A stretch of DNA of 64,000 bases from Macrostomum hystrix (GCA_950097015.1 CATNEN010000002.1:6341501-6405500), one strand, 5' to 3'; positions 18,682 through 30,977 are shown, numbered from the stretch's first letter. The notes: generated by a model from the sequence alone, not told the origin. Translations and numbers: made by a program.

Positions 18682-21600
18682 TTACTCTAAGCACACCATT
18701 TCACTATCCATTGTGGAATCCTCAGGGTCCAACAAATCGTAGTGCTGGGCATGCCTATCAAACAGCAGGCGCACTGTAGGTCTGTTGACATAGGGCTGTT
18801 CTTTGATGATTGTCCGACGGACGCCATCCTCAACCTGCCAGACTTCAAAGTTGATACCAAGGATTTTATGCAGCAGCTGCACGACGGCGCTGCGCACGTA
18901 GATTCCAGACGTGCGTGTATCCTTCACCAACTTGATCATGTCATCATCAGAAAAATCCAGTTTAGCTTTCAGATGAGGCTCCTCATGAAACAGATGCTCT
19001 ATTTTCTCGGAGATTTCAAATCGAACACGCTCCTGGGCGTCCAAGGATAACTGACCGCCGACCAGTCGGTGCGCGACAGCATGGAAGAAGCAGTTACCAT
19101 CAGCAGGCATCTTGATGACATCCGGAGGCTGACTGCAAGATTACAAAATTGTTTTATAGGTAGCAAGGCAGTATTTAACAATCACACTTCTCATTGGTTT
19201 TTGCTAGCTTTCTCGAGAAAATTAATGAAAAATATTATTTCGACGAATATTGACCAGCAGCTAATCATAAGACCATTCCGCCCACTACCAAAACACCGAA
19301 GTACATCGGCATCGGCAGACAATGCGACACCACAGAAGAACTATTTGAAGATAAAGAAACTCAGAATTAGCTATTACCACAACGCTAGCCTTGTGCGCAC
19401 ATTTTAAGCCTTACGTGTGTAAAAGAAATTATTCGCCGAATGTTAAAGGGGTTAATGGCAGAGCACTCAAGGCTTTCCTGAGCTCGATTCCACGGCAAAA
19501 GCACGAGCTGTCTCCTCCCTGGCTGTGGGTCTTGTAACACACTAAATGTGGGGAACGAACTTCGCGCTGGCAGACCGTGACCGGTTTCTGGCTTGTTTGC
19601 CTTCGTCAGTCAGCCATAGCCACACGCAGTCCTCTCCCACAACTCTTAGTGTGCACAGAAGTCTCTTTTAACATTGCCATTTTTATGGCGATCGAGGCTT
19701 AGAAACTCGAAGGCTTACACACAGTGCTGATTGGCTGGTAGAATTGGCCGCTTACGGCTGGACGCAGCGCAATTAGCCGGAGTTGACAATCCACTTCCGA
19801 TTGTCCTGGCGTGAACAGAAATAGGCAGCCAATGAGCACTCACATTAAAGAGAAATGCATAGCAACAAATCAGACTCATGTTTATTGTCTCAATTCTAGA
19901 TTCTGTCGTGTAAAACAGGGCCTTAGCTATATAGAGCTAGCATGAGTAGCTTTTTTGCCGTGGGGGAAAATGTTTTCCAATAAAAAAGCTAAATCTTACC
20001 ATTCTGAACTGAAAAATTGCAAAGCTTGTCGCAAATCTGGGATGGCGCCCGGGCCGAATCGACAAAGTCGCTTCGGTTTGCTACTCTTTGATGCGGGTGC
20101 TCGAAGAAAAATGGCGACACTTTTTGGAGTTTTTTGGGGTTCACAACTTTTCGCGACAGACCTAAAATGTTAAAACGAAGATTGTTAGCTGATCTGGGAA
20201 ATACTACAAATGAAGTTAATCTACATATAGTATTCACAATAATTCGTGTGAACAACACTAACTTGATGGCAGCAGTGACTGTGACAAAGCCATAGGTTGA
20301 ATTTTTCTTTAAAAGTCCCCACAGAATGCCAACATCAGCTGTGCCGTTGGGCAAAAAGCAGAAATGCAGATTATGTTTGGCCTCTAGGTCCGGCACAGAA
20401 TCGGAAATCATCTTGTAGCAATCGCAAAATCGCAATAATTCAGCGAGCCGCTTAAAACACGACTTAGAATTGAAATAGGCCAGCATCAGCAGAACAATAC
20501 AGAAGCGATGCAAGTAGCCGTAGTGCTTTTCTGAGTCCTGGAAAACTAAAAAATGTTTAGATGGTTACGTAATGAATGCTATAATACTACCGATCAGCAT
20601 CGCTAAACACTCACTGGCGTCAGTTATTCTACGAATGTCTTCGACAGCTTTCTTATGCCATTCTTCAGGCCCCAAGACTCGACTGCAGGTCGACTGTGCC
20701 AAATAGATCCTCCTCTGGTTTCCCCTCACAGACACTGGCTTGACCGGGGCGCTAAACGGCAACTGGTCCTCAGTGGAAATCGTTGGCATGTCTGGCGCAG
20801 GCTCCATTTCCTTAAAAACGATATCCAAGATTAAGCAGTGGTATTGCCCTCGCTGTCCCGCATTCCAGATTATGTACGTTAACAACTAGTTGTACATTAT
20901 TACATTCAAACATCAGGGCTTTAGATAGAGATAGAGAAATGGGGTTGAATACTCTAATCAAAAGTAATCTCAGTCTTGATTGGGTATTTAAGGGAAAGCG
21001 AACGAATATTTTGTGCAACATCTCAAACTCTCTGTTGCTGGAGGACAGATGCAGGTAGAGAAACCAAATCCAGTGAAAAGAGTTGTGCTAAGTAATAAGG
21101 AAATTCACGAGATTGAGCTGCAGTTTGAGACGGAAGATGGTGTTGGCGTTGAGTTCAACGGTGAAGAGTTTGTATTGACGTTGATCATTGAGAGAATGTG
21201 AGCTGCTTAATGATTTCTGCAAAGTTATAGTAGCTGTCATAGTCCTTTACGTAGGTTACTCCATACTTATGAAACCAGTGTCTTTGGAGAGCTTGATTAA
21301 TATTAGGGACGTTGATATCAACACCGGGCCAATATTTTCTCATGTACTCGCTGCATTCTTGTTTCCATCTGTACTTACTCTTGTAATTAGGCTCATGCCT
21401 TGTGTAATAAGAACCTGGAGAGACGATTGGAAACATTTTTAATGAGAATAAAATTTTTTTCGGAGGATGAGCACCCTGGGTTTGGGATCTTTAGTTTGGG
21501 GATTGGGAATCTGGGAGTTAGTTTTATGGATTTGGAACACTTTTTGTAGGTTCACTATTTTGGGCATGATCTCTTCGGGAATTGTTTGTGCATTATGGAG

Positions 21601-22276
21601 GATGCAACAATTTTTTGTCTAAGATATGCAACTCACAAAGTGGAAAGTAGAGAATTTAAAATAAAAAGACAGATTTTTTGCGGGGACTCTTTTTTTCCTC
21701 CGGGAAGAATAAAGGTAATGGTTTGTGCATTATGGAGGCTGCGATAATTTTTGTCCCAGAAAGCCTGTCTTGCCTACTACTCTCCTGAATAGTTCTTTTT
21801 AGTTACTGACTTGAGAAACAATTAATAATAACAGAAAGCACCAGCTTACAGTCGGGTAGGATTCCGGCAAATTAATTTCACAGTGGGCTAGATTGGGATC
21901 AGCCTGACAGTCGCGGGGGTCGTCACGTAACAAGAGCCGAGTTAAATGGTAGTTCACTTCATTGACAGGAGACGCAATGGGAACTTCATCTGAACATTCT
22001 ATCATAGGAATACTTGAACGGCTCAAGCTGTCTGTTGCCTGCTGAGAAATATCAGGAGACTGAAACAGGTAGGATAATTTCAAATAGAAATCAAACATCA
22101 AAAAGCTGTCGAAATTAGAAAAATACTAATCAATGACGCACCTGTTCCTGATAGTAGCCATTGTAAGCGATAACATCTCTAGCTGCTTGCAGCTCGTCTT
22201 GGCCAAGAGATTGACAAATGAAGCTCATATCTTTCTCCAGCAGAATTGGAGAAGGCGTCCTACTCGAACTCTTCAT
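18682..22276 (-). CDS. OTU-domain cysteine protease (putative deubiquitinase), 5 exons
   Basis: Exons (minus): 22276-22142, 22059-21850, 20810-20591, 20545-20263 and 19132-18682. All phases match and give 432 aa. The C-terminal OTU domain starts at about residue 288 with the catalytic loop ADGNCFFHAV (Cys297). The catalytic His is in RHAQHYDLL (His413). OTU proteins mostly cleave ubiquitin chains, and the intact Cys and His suggest activity. The N-terminal 280 residues (including FCIVLLMLAYFNSKSCFKRL and KHNLHFCFLP) match no family I know, so I give no symbol. A TTTATCCTTCCAG acceptor-like site lies 9 nt before the ATG. Intron 2 holds an ORF pair listed separately. Confidence 0.82.
19440..19560 (+). 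repeat. possible SINE head in OTU-gene intron
   Basis: GGTTAATGGCAGAGCACTC is A-box-like and GAGCTCGATTCC, about 30 nt later, is B-box-like. This suggests a degenerate tRNA-derived sequence. The spacing fits, but there is no acceptor stem. It is antisense to the OTU gene, in its last intron. Confidence 0.3.
21013..21436. other. two convergent ORFs, possible mobile-element relic
   Basis: In intron 2 of the OTU gene, a plus-strand ORF (21013-21201) and a minus-strand ORF (21436-21185) overlap tail to tail. Both look protein-like in composition. The plus one ends with IHEIELQFETEDGVGVEFNG-type sequence, which loosely recalls short structural-protein tails in Polinton-like elements. The minus one (RWKQECSEYMRKYWPGVDIN) is unrecognised. 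This may be a remnant of a DNA transposon or virus-like element. I do not assign function. Confidence 0.3.
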
Positions 22277-22279
22277 TTT

Positions 22280-25200
22280 TAAAACTGGAAGGATAAAATA
22301 AAAAAGCGAAGCCTATATTACACAAATTTGGTGTGCTCGGTCAGCTTTAGTCCACTTATTTAACGATAATGATAATAATTACAGGAGGGCTGTAGGCAAT
22401 GGCACATTATTTGGTGACAATAGATCCACAGCCTTCGAGAAGGCAATTCTGCCCATTTTGCTGACTCCTGAGCACACACACTCAGATACTGTACACAGGC
22501 ACACGCTCACACAGGTGTGTACACCTGCCCTGACTTTCTCATGGTCAGGCAGTGTACATTTCACTGTGCCTTAGAGGTTGGCCCTCAAGGGCATGAATTG
22601 CACAACAATCCCCCAAAGCTCTCTATTGCTGCACCCCAAATAAATGTAGCCTTGCTGCTGAATCAAACTTAGAGACATTGGTGCAAGAGGCAAATGGGTT
22701 AGCTGCTCTGCAACTGACCCCTTTTACTTGATAAATAGCTAATGTGCCAAAGAATAAGACTCTAATTGTATTGTACTTGCTTGTAACTAGTTTGTAGTTA
22801 CAGACATGCTAAGTGCATATTTCATGTAGCAAACTCTAGTTTCTAGTAGCCATTGTCCTGGCTTTAAAAGATTAGGGTAAAATTGTCAAGTATAGAAACA
22901 TTGTTATGTTCTGCTTAAAGAAAAGTTTGACTTAAAAGTAAAAGTGAATTTGTATATGGACTAAAAACTGTTATTTTGAAATGAAATATAGTATTTGACC
23001 ATTGAATTTAAGTAAGAATAGCTAAGCATAGCTTTTATAGTAACTAAATTTACAGAATGCTAATTATGCCAATTTTTTTATAAACTTATAGCAGGACAAA
23101 ATAAAAAACCATGCCATGTAAGAAATCACCCAGCGTTATGATACTTGTATCAGATCAGAAAATTTTTATATGCATTTTTTTTTCACAGTCTGTTAATCAT
23201 CAGGAATCAAGATAGTGAGTTGAAAAGACGACAAGATCACCTCTATAAACCATAGGCCTAATGCCTATTGTAATATAAGAACCATTTTTGCATTTTTGGT
23301 CTCCATGGCATAACATAATAGCAACTTATTGCTAGTGGTCTAGCAGACAAGATATAGATTCTGAGCACTATGTCAATGTTCGGTATAATATAATTTAGAT
23401 AGCTAGTAGCCTAGCCAAGACTGCATCTATTATAATAGTAGGGCCTATATTATTATCAACTATTATTATCTATAGTCTAAGGTTATAAATAATAGTCTAA
23501 GGCTAGGGGCCTATACTATAATATATTATTATTTTTATTTATATTAAGTATACTCTAGGGTATGGTAGCTAGATTATAAATAGGCCTAAACTAATTAGCC
23601 CAAATACTCATACTGGTCAAGGGTATTTTAAATTACAACTTAGACTAGGCTGGATGGGACTAGGCCTATGACTAGGGCCTGATAGGCCTACAGACTCTAC
23701 TGAGTATAAAACAAATAATGAAGCCTAATAAAGCAAAATAAAGATTGATTAAGAAATAGACTATGACAAAATAGTTAGGTCATACACGATCGCTTTTCAA
23801 AGGGAAGCCTAGTTACAATAGTGCTGTAGATAAACCTTTCCTGCCTAGTCAAGGGTATTTTAAATTACAACTTAAACTAGGCTGGATTGGACTAGGCCTA
23901 TGACTAGGGCTTGATAGGCCTACAGACTCTACTGAGTATAAAACAAAAAATGAAGCCTAATAATGCAAAATAAAGATTGATTAAGAAATAGACTATGACA
24001 AAATAGTTAGGTCATACACGATCGCTTTTCGAAGGGAAGCCTACTAGTTACAATAGTGCTGTAGATAAACCTTTCCTGCCTAGCTTTATCTACACGACGG
24101 CTTTTTTCTCACTTAAGCTTCGCCCAGAGAGCTTTACCAGATAGTTTGCATTCGAAACTCGAAGTTAAGTCTTGCTGTTTCAAAAAACGAAAGAAGCAAT
24201 CTGCAAAAAAATCTGAAATTCACAGCATGCCTCCGATGCAAAAGTCAACGCACGAGCACCGGTGACCTGTCTCTGAGGGCAATTAGATAGAAAATTTCCA
24301 AGGGAGAAGCTTGCTGCTGGCAAAGCTCATGCGAAAAATACTCTACTAGCTAAGCTCGATAAAAAGAACGGATTGCGCAGTCGAATTGTTGTCGATAAGC
24401 AAAATCAAATTATGATTTTTTAATCCAACGTCCGAAGTGCCGGCTTGTGATGGTTATATTCACCATAGCCTAGCCAGTGCTAATTCAATATAGAACTAAA
24501 AAATTAGGCTAAAGTTAATATTTGTACTTTGTTATCAGAGTTTTTCAGTATAATTTTTTAGTTTTGGTTTTACTATTAAAGCTTATTGTCGTTGCCTTAA
24601 TTGATTTTGTTATTGTGTCTAGGATTTACTATTCGAATAATTTTTTTTTTCGGGTTTGGTTGCGTGGGTTAAGTAAGTTAAATTGGGTCTTCTTCTTTCT
24701 AATACGCGCCGCCGGTAATAATGTAGTAATAAAGTAATAATTATTACTTTATGAATGATGATGATAGGCCTAATGGCAACGATAAGGGTATCATAAAGTT
24801 GTTAGGGTGACATTTTCAAAGTTCGTTCTCGGTGCTTCGCTTTTTAGGGACAGGCCGGGCACAATATAAAATTATAAATGAAATATTTTTTGCTTGTCAC
24901 TTTAAGTCTGTTACTATATGTTGATGTGTTAAATATTACTGTACGAGATGTGTTTTTATTGATTTAAATGAATCCTACGATTACACCTAAAATCACACTA
25001 GTTGTAGGCTATAGCCCATTCCCTTTTACCTATACTAAACTGCGGTGGATAGGTAGGCCCCTAACTTACTGTAAGTTTTTAACACAAACAATTATTATGG
25101 ATATATAATATAGGCCTTATTATACATTTTATATATGTTCTTTTTATTACGCTCATTTCTTTAGTTACTCTTTCTATTCTTACTCTTCTACCAGTGCTAG

Positions 25201-26330
25201 CACTCCCTACCAGTCCCTTTCTAGTTGTAGACTTTGTTAGCTATAAGCTAGATGGAAAAGTAGTGAGCGAACTCAAATGGTTAAGTTAGTAAGGGCAGCT
25301 GTCGATTACGCCACACAACAGGCTATATTTTGCCCAATTGAGCAATAGAGAAATTGTGCTTGAACATGAGAGATAAAAGGTAGGTTTTGATTAGCGCGGG
25401 TAGCTGCAACACTTAAATAAGCTGGTATAGGTTTCTGGAAACTTCTGGAAGAACAGTCCAGACAAAAAGCCCATTCTATGTGCAAAAGGCTCATAGAATG
25501 TTCTAGAAGGGGAGTGGGGGTGCGCACAAATGGGAGACACAGAGTGTGAGCTATTTTTAGAAACAAGTGCAAGCTAGGCCAAAAGAAAGCTTAGGGCAGA
25601 ATGAAAAGTATGCAGTGAACAGTGTGGGAACTTTATGGAGGTTTGCATAAACCCGACACTAGTAAAATATCACTGAAACATGATAAGTCAAGACAAAAAT
25701 TATTTTAGTGCAATTAAATCACTTATTATTTAATTCTTTGCAATATATTTACTTCCACAACAATTATTTCCACTATTGAGCAATATGAAATACTATCCTC
25801 ACAACAATAACTTTCCTTTAATTACAATGAAGTTTCTTCTAATATATTAGTTATCAACTAATAACTTATAGGCCTAGTTATTAATATCATTTTGCTTCAA
25901 GAACTCAGATCTAAAAAAGTGAAATTTCTGTTATGATAGTTGTAAATTTTGTGAACTTACTTTTTATCATTTTACAGTATTATTTATGGCTTTTGATTCC
26001 ACCCAGCTCTAAAGCACACCCAGTAAAAATGCTACACTTTCCTTCTCAACAGCATATTGTGTTGTAAATGTTTTATTGTGCCACTTATGATTTAATTGAT
26101 CCATTGGTCCAAGTAATTTTGTGAAAAAAGAAAAATATTTATCTCACCTGAATGTTTTAGTCAGCAAGCCAAATAAATGTTTAGATATACATTTGGCATT
26201 GCAATATTTGTATGTATATATATTTATTTTGCCCAAAAGAGTATTGCAGCAAACACACAGACCTGCTAAGTTTGTGTGTATAATACATTCCTGACATTGC
26301 CTATTATTGTATTTTAGCAAGCAAGCATCC
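22280..26330. other. AT-rich intergenic region between divergent genes
   Basis: About 4 kb separates the OTU gene (minus) from the RING-like gene (plus). It is AT-rich and without supported genes. It contains a 232-bp tandem duplication (listed separately) and many copies of the palindrome TAGGCCTA or AGGCCT between 23250 and 25880. The apparent ORFs in it are short and featureless. Confidence 0.5.
23617..24083 (+). repeat. tandem duplication, 232-bp unit, two copies
   Basis: Copy 1 starts TCAAGGGTATTTTAAATTAC at 23617 and copy 2 starts with the same sequence at 23849. Both end near CTTTCCTGCCTAG. Only a handful of substitutions and a small CTA insertion separate them. No coding sequence is involved. 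Confidence 0.85.
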
Positions 26331-26334
26331 AGTC

Positions 26335-27731
26335 ATGAGTATGAGACCAATGCTTAGCTTTGATTGGCGTCTGTTCTTAGTTCAATCGGACATGCAGTCT
26401 GATGCTAGCTTGAAGCGCTACCTGTGTGCCAGGTGTGCCAGGTTGTTTGATTGTGCACCCTGCCAGACACTATGTGGCCGGCGAATTTGTCAGGCCTGCT
26501 GCCGACATCACCGCCGATTGGCTGCAACAGTCACTATGTGGCGTGACAAGGCTCTATGGCGAGATATGCACAACACGCTTCGAATTCGCTGTCCAGGCAG
26601 CGGTTGCAGTGCCGTTTATCGACTGGCCGATATCGACAGGTAGATCTGCTTCTTTTGTGTGGTAGAGATGTGGTATCGTCTGGTAGAGATAGGGGGCTAG
26701 AATTACTTGACTTATACTCTGAGCGGGGGTGGACGACTAGATGGAAGATTAGAGCTCTATAAGGAATAATGAAAGGACTCATGGTGAGGAAAAGAAGACT
26801 GAGAAATCCTATAATAATCACGGGGGTTAGGGTTAGGGTTAGGGATTATTATAGGATTCAGAGGGAGAATTACATGACTCAATAGAAGGATCAGAGGCCT
26901 CAGAGAAATGATAAGAGGATTTAGAGGTATAACCATGACTAATCGGGAGTATTAGAGGACTCAATGGGATGATAAAAGGATCGATGGGAGGATCAAAGAG
27001 AGGACTCATTGGGAGAATTAGAGGACTCAATGAAAGGACTAGAAGACTCAATGAAAGGACTAGAAGACTCAATGAAAGGACTAGAGGACTCAATGAAAGG
27101 ATTAGAGAACTGAATGGGATGATTAGAAGACTCAATGAAAGGATTAGAGGACTCAATGAAAGGATTAGAGGACTCAATGAAAGGATTAGAGGACTCAATG
27201 AAATGATTAGAGGACTCAATAGGAGGATCAGAGGACTCAATGAAATGATTAGAGGACTCAATGAAATGATTAGAGGACTCAATGAAATGATTAGAGGACT
27301 CAATAGGAGGATCAGAGGACTCAATGAAATGATTAGAGGACTCAATGAAATGATTAGAGGACTCAATATGAGGATCAGAGGACTCAATGAAATGATTAGA
27401 GGACTCAATAGGAGGATCAGAGGACTCAATGAAATGATTAGAGGACTCAATGGGAGGATTAAAAGAGGTAAGAAGCAGTCGAGGATGATTAAAAGTAGTT
27501 TTATTACCTCATGAACACACAATTTAAAGAAGACGAACTGAATTTTCGAGGCGCGGCGGCTTGGTCGTCTGTCCTGCGTGTCGCTATCGGCTGCGCATTA
27601 GCAGTGCTGATGACGTCGTCACCGAGCTGAGCAGCCTCCTGCGAGCCAGTCTGAGCATGTGCGATGTGGTGGACAGCTTCAAACAGCTAATGGCTGCATT
27701 TGATGATTCGCCAATGCAGTTAAACGAATAA
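26335..27731 (+). CDS. small RING/TRAF-like zinc-finger protein, 2 exons
   Basis: Exons 26335-26639 and 27551-27731 join in phase to about 161 aa. Exon 1 has a Cys-rich finger: YLCARC, then CGRRICQACC and a paired His (HH), then CPGSGC. Exon 2 opens with VVCPACRY, supplying a last CxxC pair, and then a helical tail to the TAA. The layout resembles a TRAF-type or other E3 RING, with Arg where the usual His of the CGH motif stands. The donor is GACAG|GTAGAT. The acceptor (TTTTCGAG|GC) has a weak pyrimidine tract, so the second exon is less certain. An ATTGTATTTTAG acceptor-like site lies 17 nt upstream of the ATG. The intron contains a 21-bp minisatellite. Confidence 0.58.
26824..26846 (+). repeat. 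interstitial telomere-type repeat
   Basis: GGGGG is followed by three TTAGGG copies. It lies in the intron of the RING-like gene, just before a minisatellite. It suggests the organism uses TTAGGG telomeres and that this may mark a repaired break. Three copies is a short run. Confidence 0.7.
26950..27468. repeat. minisatellite, 21-bp unit, about 24 copies
   Basis: The core is GAGGACTCAATGAAATGATT with variants (GAAAGGATTA, AGGAGGATCA). It fills the intron of the RING-like gene. Confidence 0.93.
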
Positions 27732-27929
27732 CACAACCTGAAGCTGCATCTATGCTCGTTTTCTTCGGGTCGTATATTGCAAGATAAAATACCATCATAG
27801 ACTTTATAGGGGCTTTCTCATCCATTTTTATCCAGGCCAAAGCTTTGCCATTTTTAGGAAATGCCAAATCAAAGGCAAAGACCTTTTCAGCATATCGCAG
27901 AATCTCTACTTGCTGTAGTACTCACTGAG

Positions 27930-29492
27930 GTATCAGCTGATACACTGAGTGTGTGTGGGGTATCAGCTGACGCACTGAGTGGGTGTGGGGTATCAGCTGA
28001 CACATTGAGTGGGTGTGGGGTATCAGCTGACACACTGAGTGGGTGTGGGATATCAGCTGACACAACACTGAGTGTGTGTGGGGTATCAGCTGACACACTG
28101 AGTGGGTGTGGGGTATCAGCTGACACACTGAGTGGGTGTGGGGTATCAGCTGACACACTGAGTGTGTGTGGGGTATCAGCTGACACACTGAGTGGGTGTG
28201 GGGTATCAGCTGACACACTGAGTGTGTGTGGGGTATCAGCTGACGCACTGAGTGGGTGTGGGGTATCAGCTGACACACTGAGTGGGTGTGGGGTATCAGC
28301 TGACACACTGAGTGGGTGTGGGATATCAGCTGACACACTGAGTGGGTGTGGGGTATCAGCTGACACACTGAGTGGGTGTGGGGTATCAGCTGACACACTG
28401 AGTGGGTGTGGGGTATCAGCTGACACACTGAGTGGGTGTGGGGTATCAGCTGACACACTGAGTGGGTGTGGGGTATCAGCTGACACATTGAGTGGGTGTG
28501 GGATATCAGCTGACACACTGAGTGGGTGTGGGATATCAGCTGACACAACACTGAGTGTGTGTGGGGTATCAGCTGACGCACTGAGTGGGTGTGGGGTATC
28601 AGCTGACACATTGAGTGGGTGTGGGATATCAGCTGACACACTGAGTGGGTGTGGGGTATCAGCTGACACACTGAGTGGGTGTGGGGTATCAGCTGACACA
28701 CTGAGTGGGTGTGGGGTATCAGCTGACACACTGAGTGGGTGTGGGGTATCAGCTGACGCACTGAGTGGGTGTGGGATATCAGCTGACACACTGAGTGGGT
28801 GTGGGGTATCAGCTGACACACTGAGTGGGTGTGGGGTATCAGCTGACACACTGAGTGGGTGTGGGGTATCAGCTGACGCACTGAGTGGGTGTGGGATATC
28901 AGCTGACACACTGAGTGGGTGTGGGGTATCAGCTGACACATTGAGTGGGTGTGGGATATCAGCTGACACACTGAGTGGGTGTGGGATATCAGCTGACACA
29001 ACACTGAGTGTGTGTGGGGTATCAGCTGACGCACTGAGTGGGTGTGGGGTATCAGCTGACACATTGAGTGGGTGTGGGGTATCAGCTGACACACTGAGTG
29101 GGTGTGGGATATCAGCTGACACACTGAGTGGGTGTGGGGTATCAGCTGACACACTGAGTGGGTGTGGGGTATCAGCTGACACACTGAGTGGGTGTGGGGT
29201 ATCAGCTGACACACTGAGTGGGTGTGGGGTATCAGCTGACACACTGAGTGTGTGTGGGGTATCAGCTGACGCACTGAGTGGGTGTGGGGTATCAGCTGAC
29301 GCACTGAGTGGGTGTGGGGTATCAGCTGACACATTGAGTGGGTGTGGGATATCAGCTGACACACTGAGTGGGTGTGGGATATCAGCTGACACAACACTGA
29401 GTGTGTGTGGGGTATCAGCTGACGCACTGAGTGGGTGTGGGATATCAGCTGACACACTGAGTGGGTGTGGGGTATCAGCTGACACACAGAGA
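27930..29492. repeat. minisatellite, 30-bp unit, about 52 copies, CAGCTG in each
   Basis: The unit is TATCAGCTGACACACTGAGT followed by GGGTGTGGGG. Almost every unit carries CAGCTG, the palindromic E-box core. Rare units contain an extra ACA. The unit length is divisible by 3, so ORFs over 500 codons run in several frames; none has other gene evidence. The array ends about 370 bp upstream of the TRIQK start codon and begins about 200 bp after the RING-like gene. Confidence 0.96.
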
Positions 29493-29861
29493 GGCCAGCT
29501 GACACTGTGTTTTTCGTGTTCTATTGTGGTTTTCTGATTTGTTTGTTATAAATATTAGAGCTTGTTATATTTAAAGAGCAAAGCAAGTTTTACAGTAAAA
29601 TAAACGCAATTAAATAGAATCGCAAGTTGTTATTTATCGTATATTATACAGAGCCAGTCTAAACCATAAGTCGATATTACTGCTGTCGTTGACTTTTTGA
29701 CTTTTTGTACTAAAATTACATTTAACTGTTTCGACGCAAATATTTTAGAATCTGCTTTGTATCCTATAAATAAATTTTTGGTTTTCAGCTGCATTGACTA
29801 TCGCAGTGCTGAGTCCTTGGTAACCATTGACTCTGAGTTCATCCAGCACTCGCGCTAAGCA

Positions 29862-30977
29862 ATGGGTAGGAAGGACGCCATGGCCGCCCAGCTACCTGTG
29901 GATCAGTACCGCAAAAAGATTGGTGAGTTCTGTGGGTCTATCAAGGATGTAGTTGAGACACCTGTTTATGGTGTATAGTATGGGGCACCTGCTTCTGATG
30001 CGGTTTGAGACACCTGTCTCTGATGTGTGAGACACCTGTCTCTGATGTGTGAGACACCTGTCTCTGATGTGTGAGACACCTGTCTCTGATGTGTGAGACA
30101 TCTGTCTCTGATGTGTGAGACACCTGTCTCTGATGTGTGAGACACCTGTCTCTGATGTGTGAGACACCTGTCTCTGATGTGTGAGACACCTGTCTCTGAT
30201 GTGTGAGACATCTGTTTCTGATGTGTGAGACACCTGTTTCTGATGTGTGAGACACCTGTCTCTGATGTGTGAGACACCTGTCTCTGATGTGTGAGACACC
30301 TGTCTCTGATGTGTGAGACACCTGTCTCTGATGTGTGAGACACCTGTCTCTGATGTGTGAGACACCTGTCTCTGATGTGTGAGACATCTGTCTCTGATGT
30401 GTGAGACACCTGTCTCTGATGTGTGAGACACCTGTCTCTGATGTGTGAGACACCTGTCTCTGATGTGTGAGACACCTGTCTCTGATGTGTGAGACATCTG
30501 TTTCTGATGTGTGAGACACCTGTTTCTGATGTGTGAGACACCTGTCTCTGATGTGTGAGACACCTGTCTCTGATGTGTGCGACACCTGTTTCTTACGTGT
30601 CATTGGACACCAGTTTCTGATGCAGTATTGAGTTCCACCAATTGCCATTAGCAATAGACTGTAAGCAGTCAGCTGTGCTCACTCACTCAGGTCAGAGTCA
30701 GCAGCGCCGGGCCGCCAAGTCCATGAAGGAGCAGAGGTCAGCTGACGAGTTGTTGAAGTCGCGGTCGCTTGTGACGGTGAGCTTCTAGATGCTCAGCATA
30801 TTCTTGTTATGTGGAATACTAGCCTAGTATGCAGTCTAATGCTATTTGGAATCGAATATGCAGGATATTCTACTGCCATTGGCTTGCCTACTGCTGCTGC
30901 TGATTGGTCTGTATTGCGCTCTATACTACTACATAGACAGTTCTAGTAGTGCGAAAGGAGCATCTAGTCAGCAATGA
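29862..30977 (+). CDS. TRIQK: TRIQK, triple QxxK/R motif-containing membrane protein, 3 exons
   Basis: Exons 29862-29922, 30691-30776 and 30864-30977 join to 86 aa, the same length as human TRIQK. The N-terminus MGRKDA and LPVDQYRKKIG match the TRIQK signature. QxxK/R motifs are at Q15-K18 and Q24-R27; I do not see a clean third one. A hydrophobic helix (ILLPLACLLLLLIGLYCALY) near the C-terminus makes it a single-pass membrane protein; vertebrate TRIQK is in the ER membrane. Donors are GTGAGT and GTGAGC. TTGGTTTTCAG, about 75 nt upstream of the ATG, could be an SL acceptor or a 5'-UTR intron end. Intron 1 is mostly a 22-bp minisatellite. Confidence 0.88.
29950..30605. repeat. minisatellite, 22-bp unit with inverted repeat, about 29 copies
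   Basis: The unit is TGATGTGTGAGACACCTGTC plus TC. Each contains GAGACA-CC-TGTCTC, a perfect 6-bp-arm inverted repeat, and CACCTG. It occupies TRIQK intron 1 and would be transcribed as a run of about 29 potential small hairpins. Confidence 0.95.

Noticed and set aside
27861-29537. ORFs of 527-558 codons with SADTLSGCGV-type repeats
   Set aside because: They come from period-30 minisatellite DNA open in three frames. No independent coding evidence.
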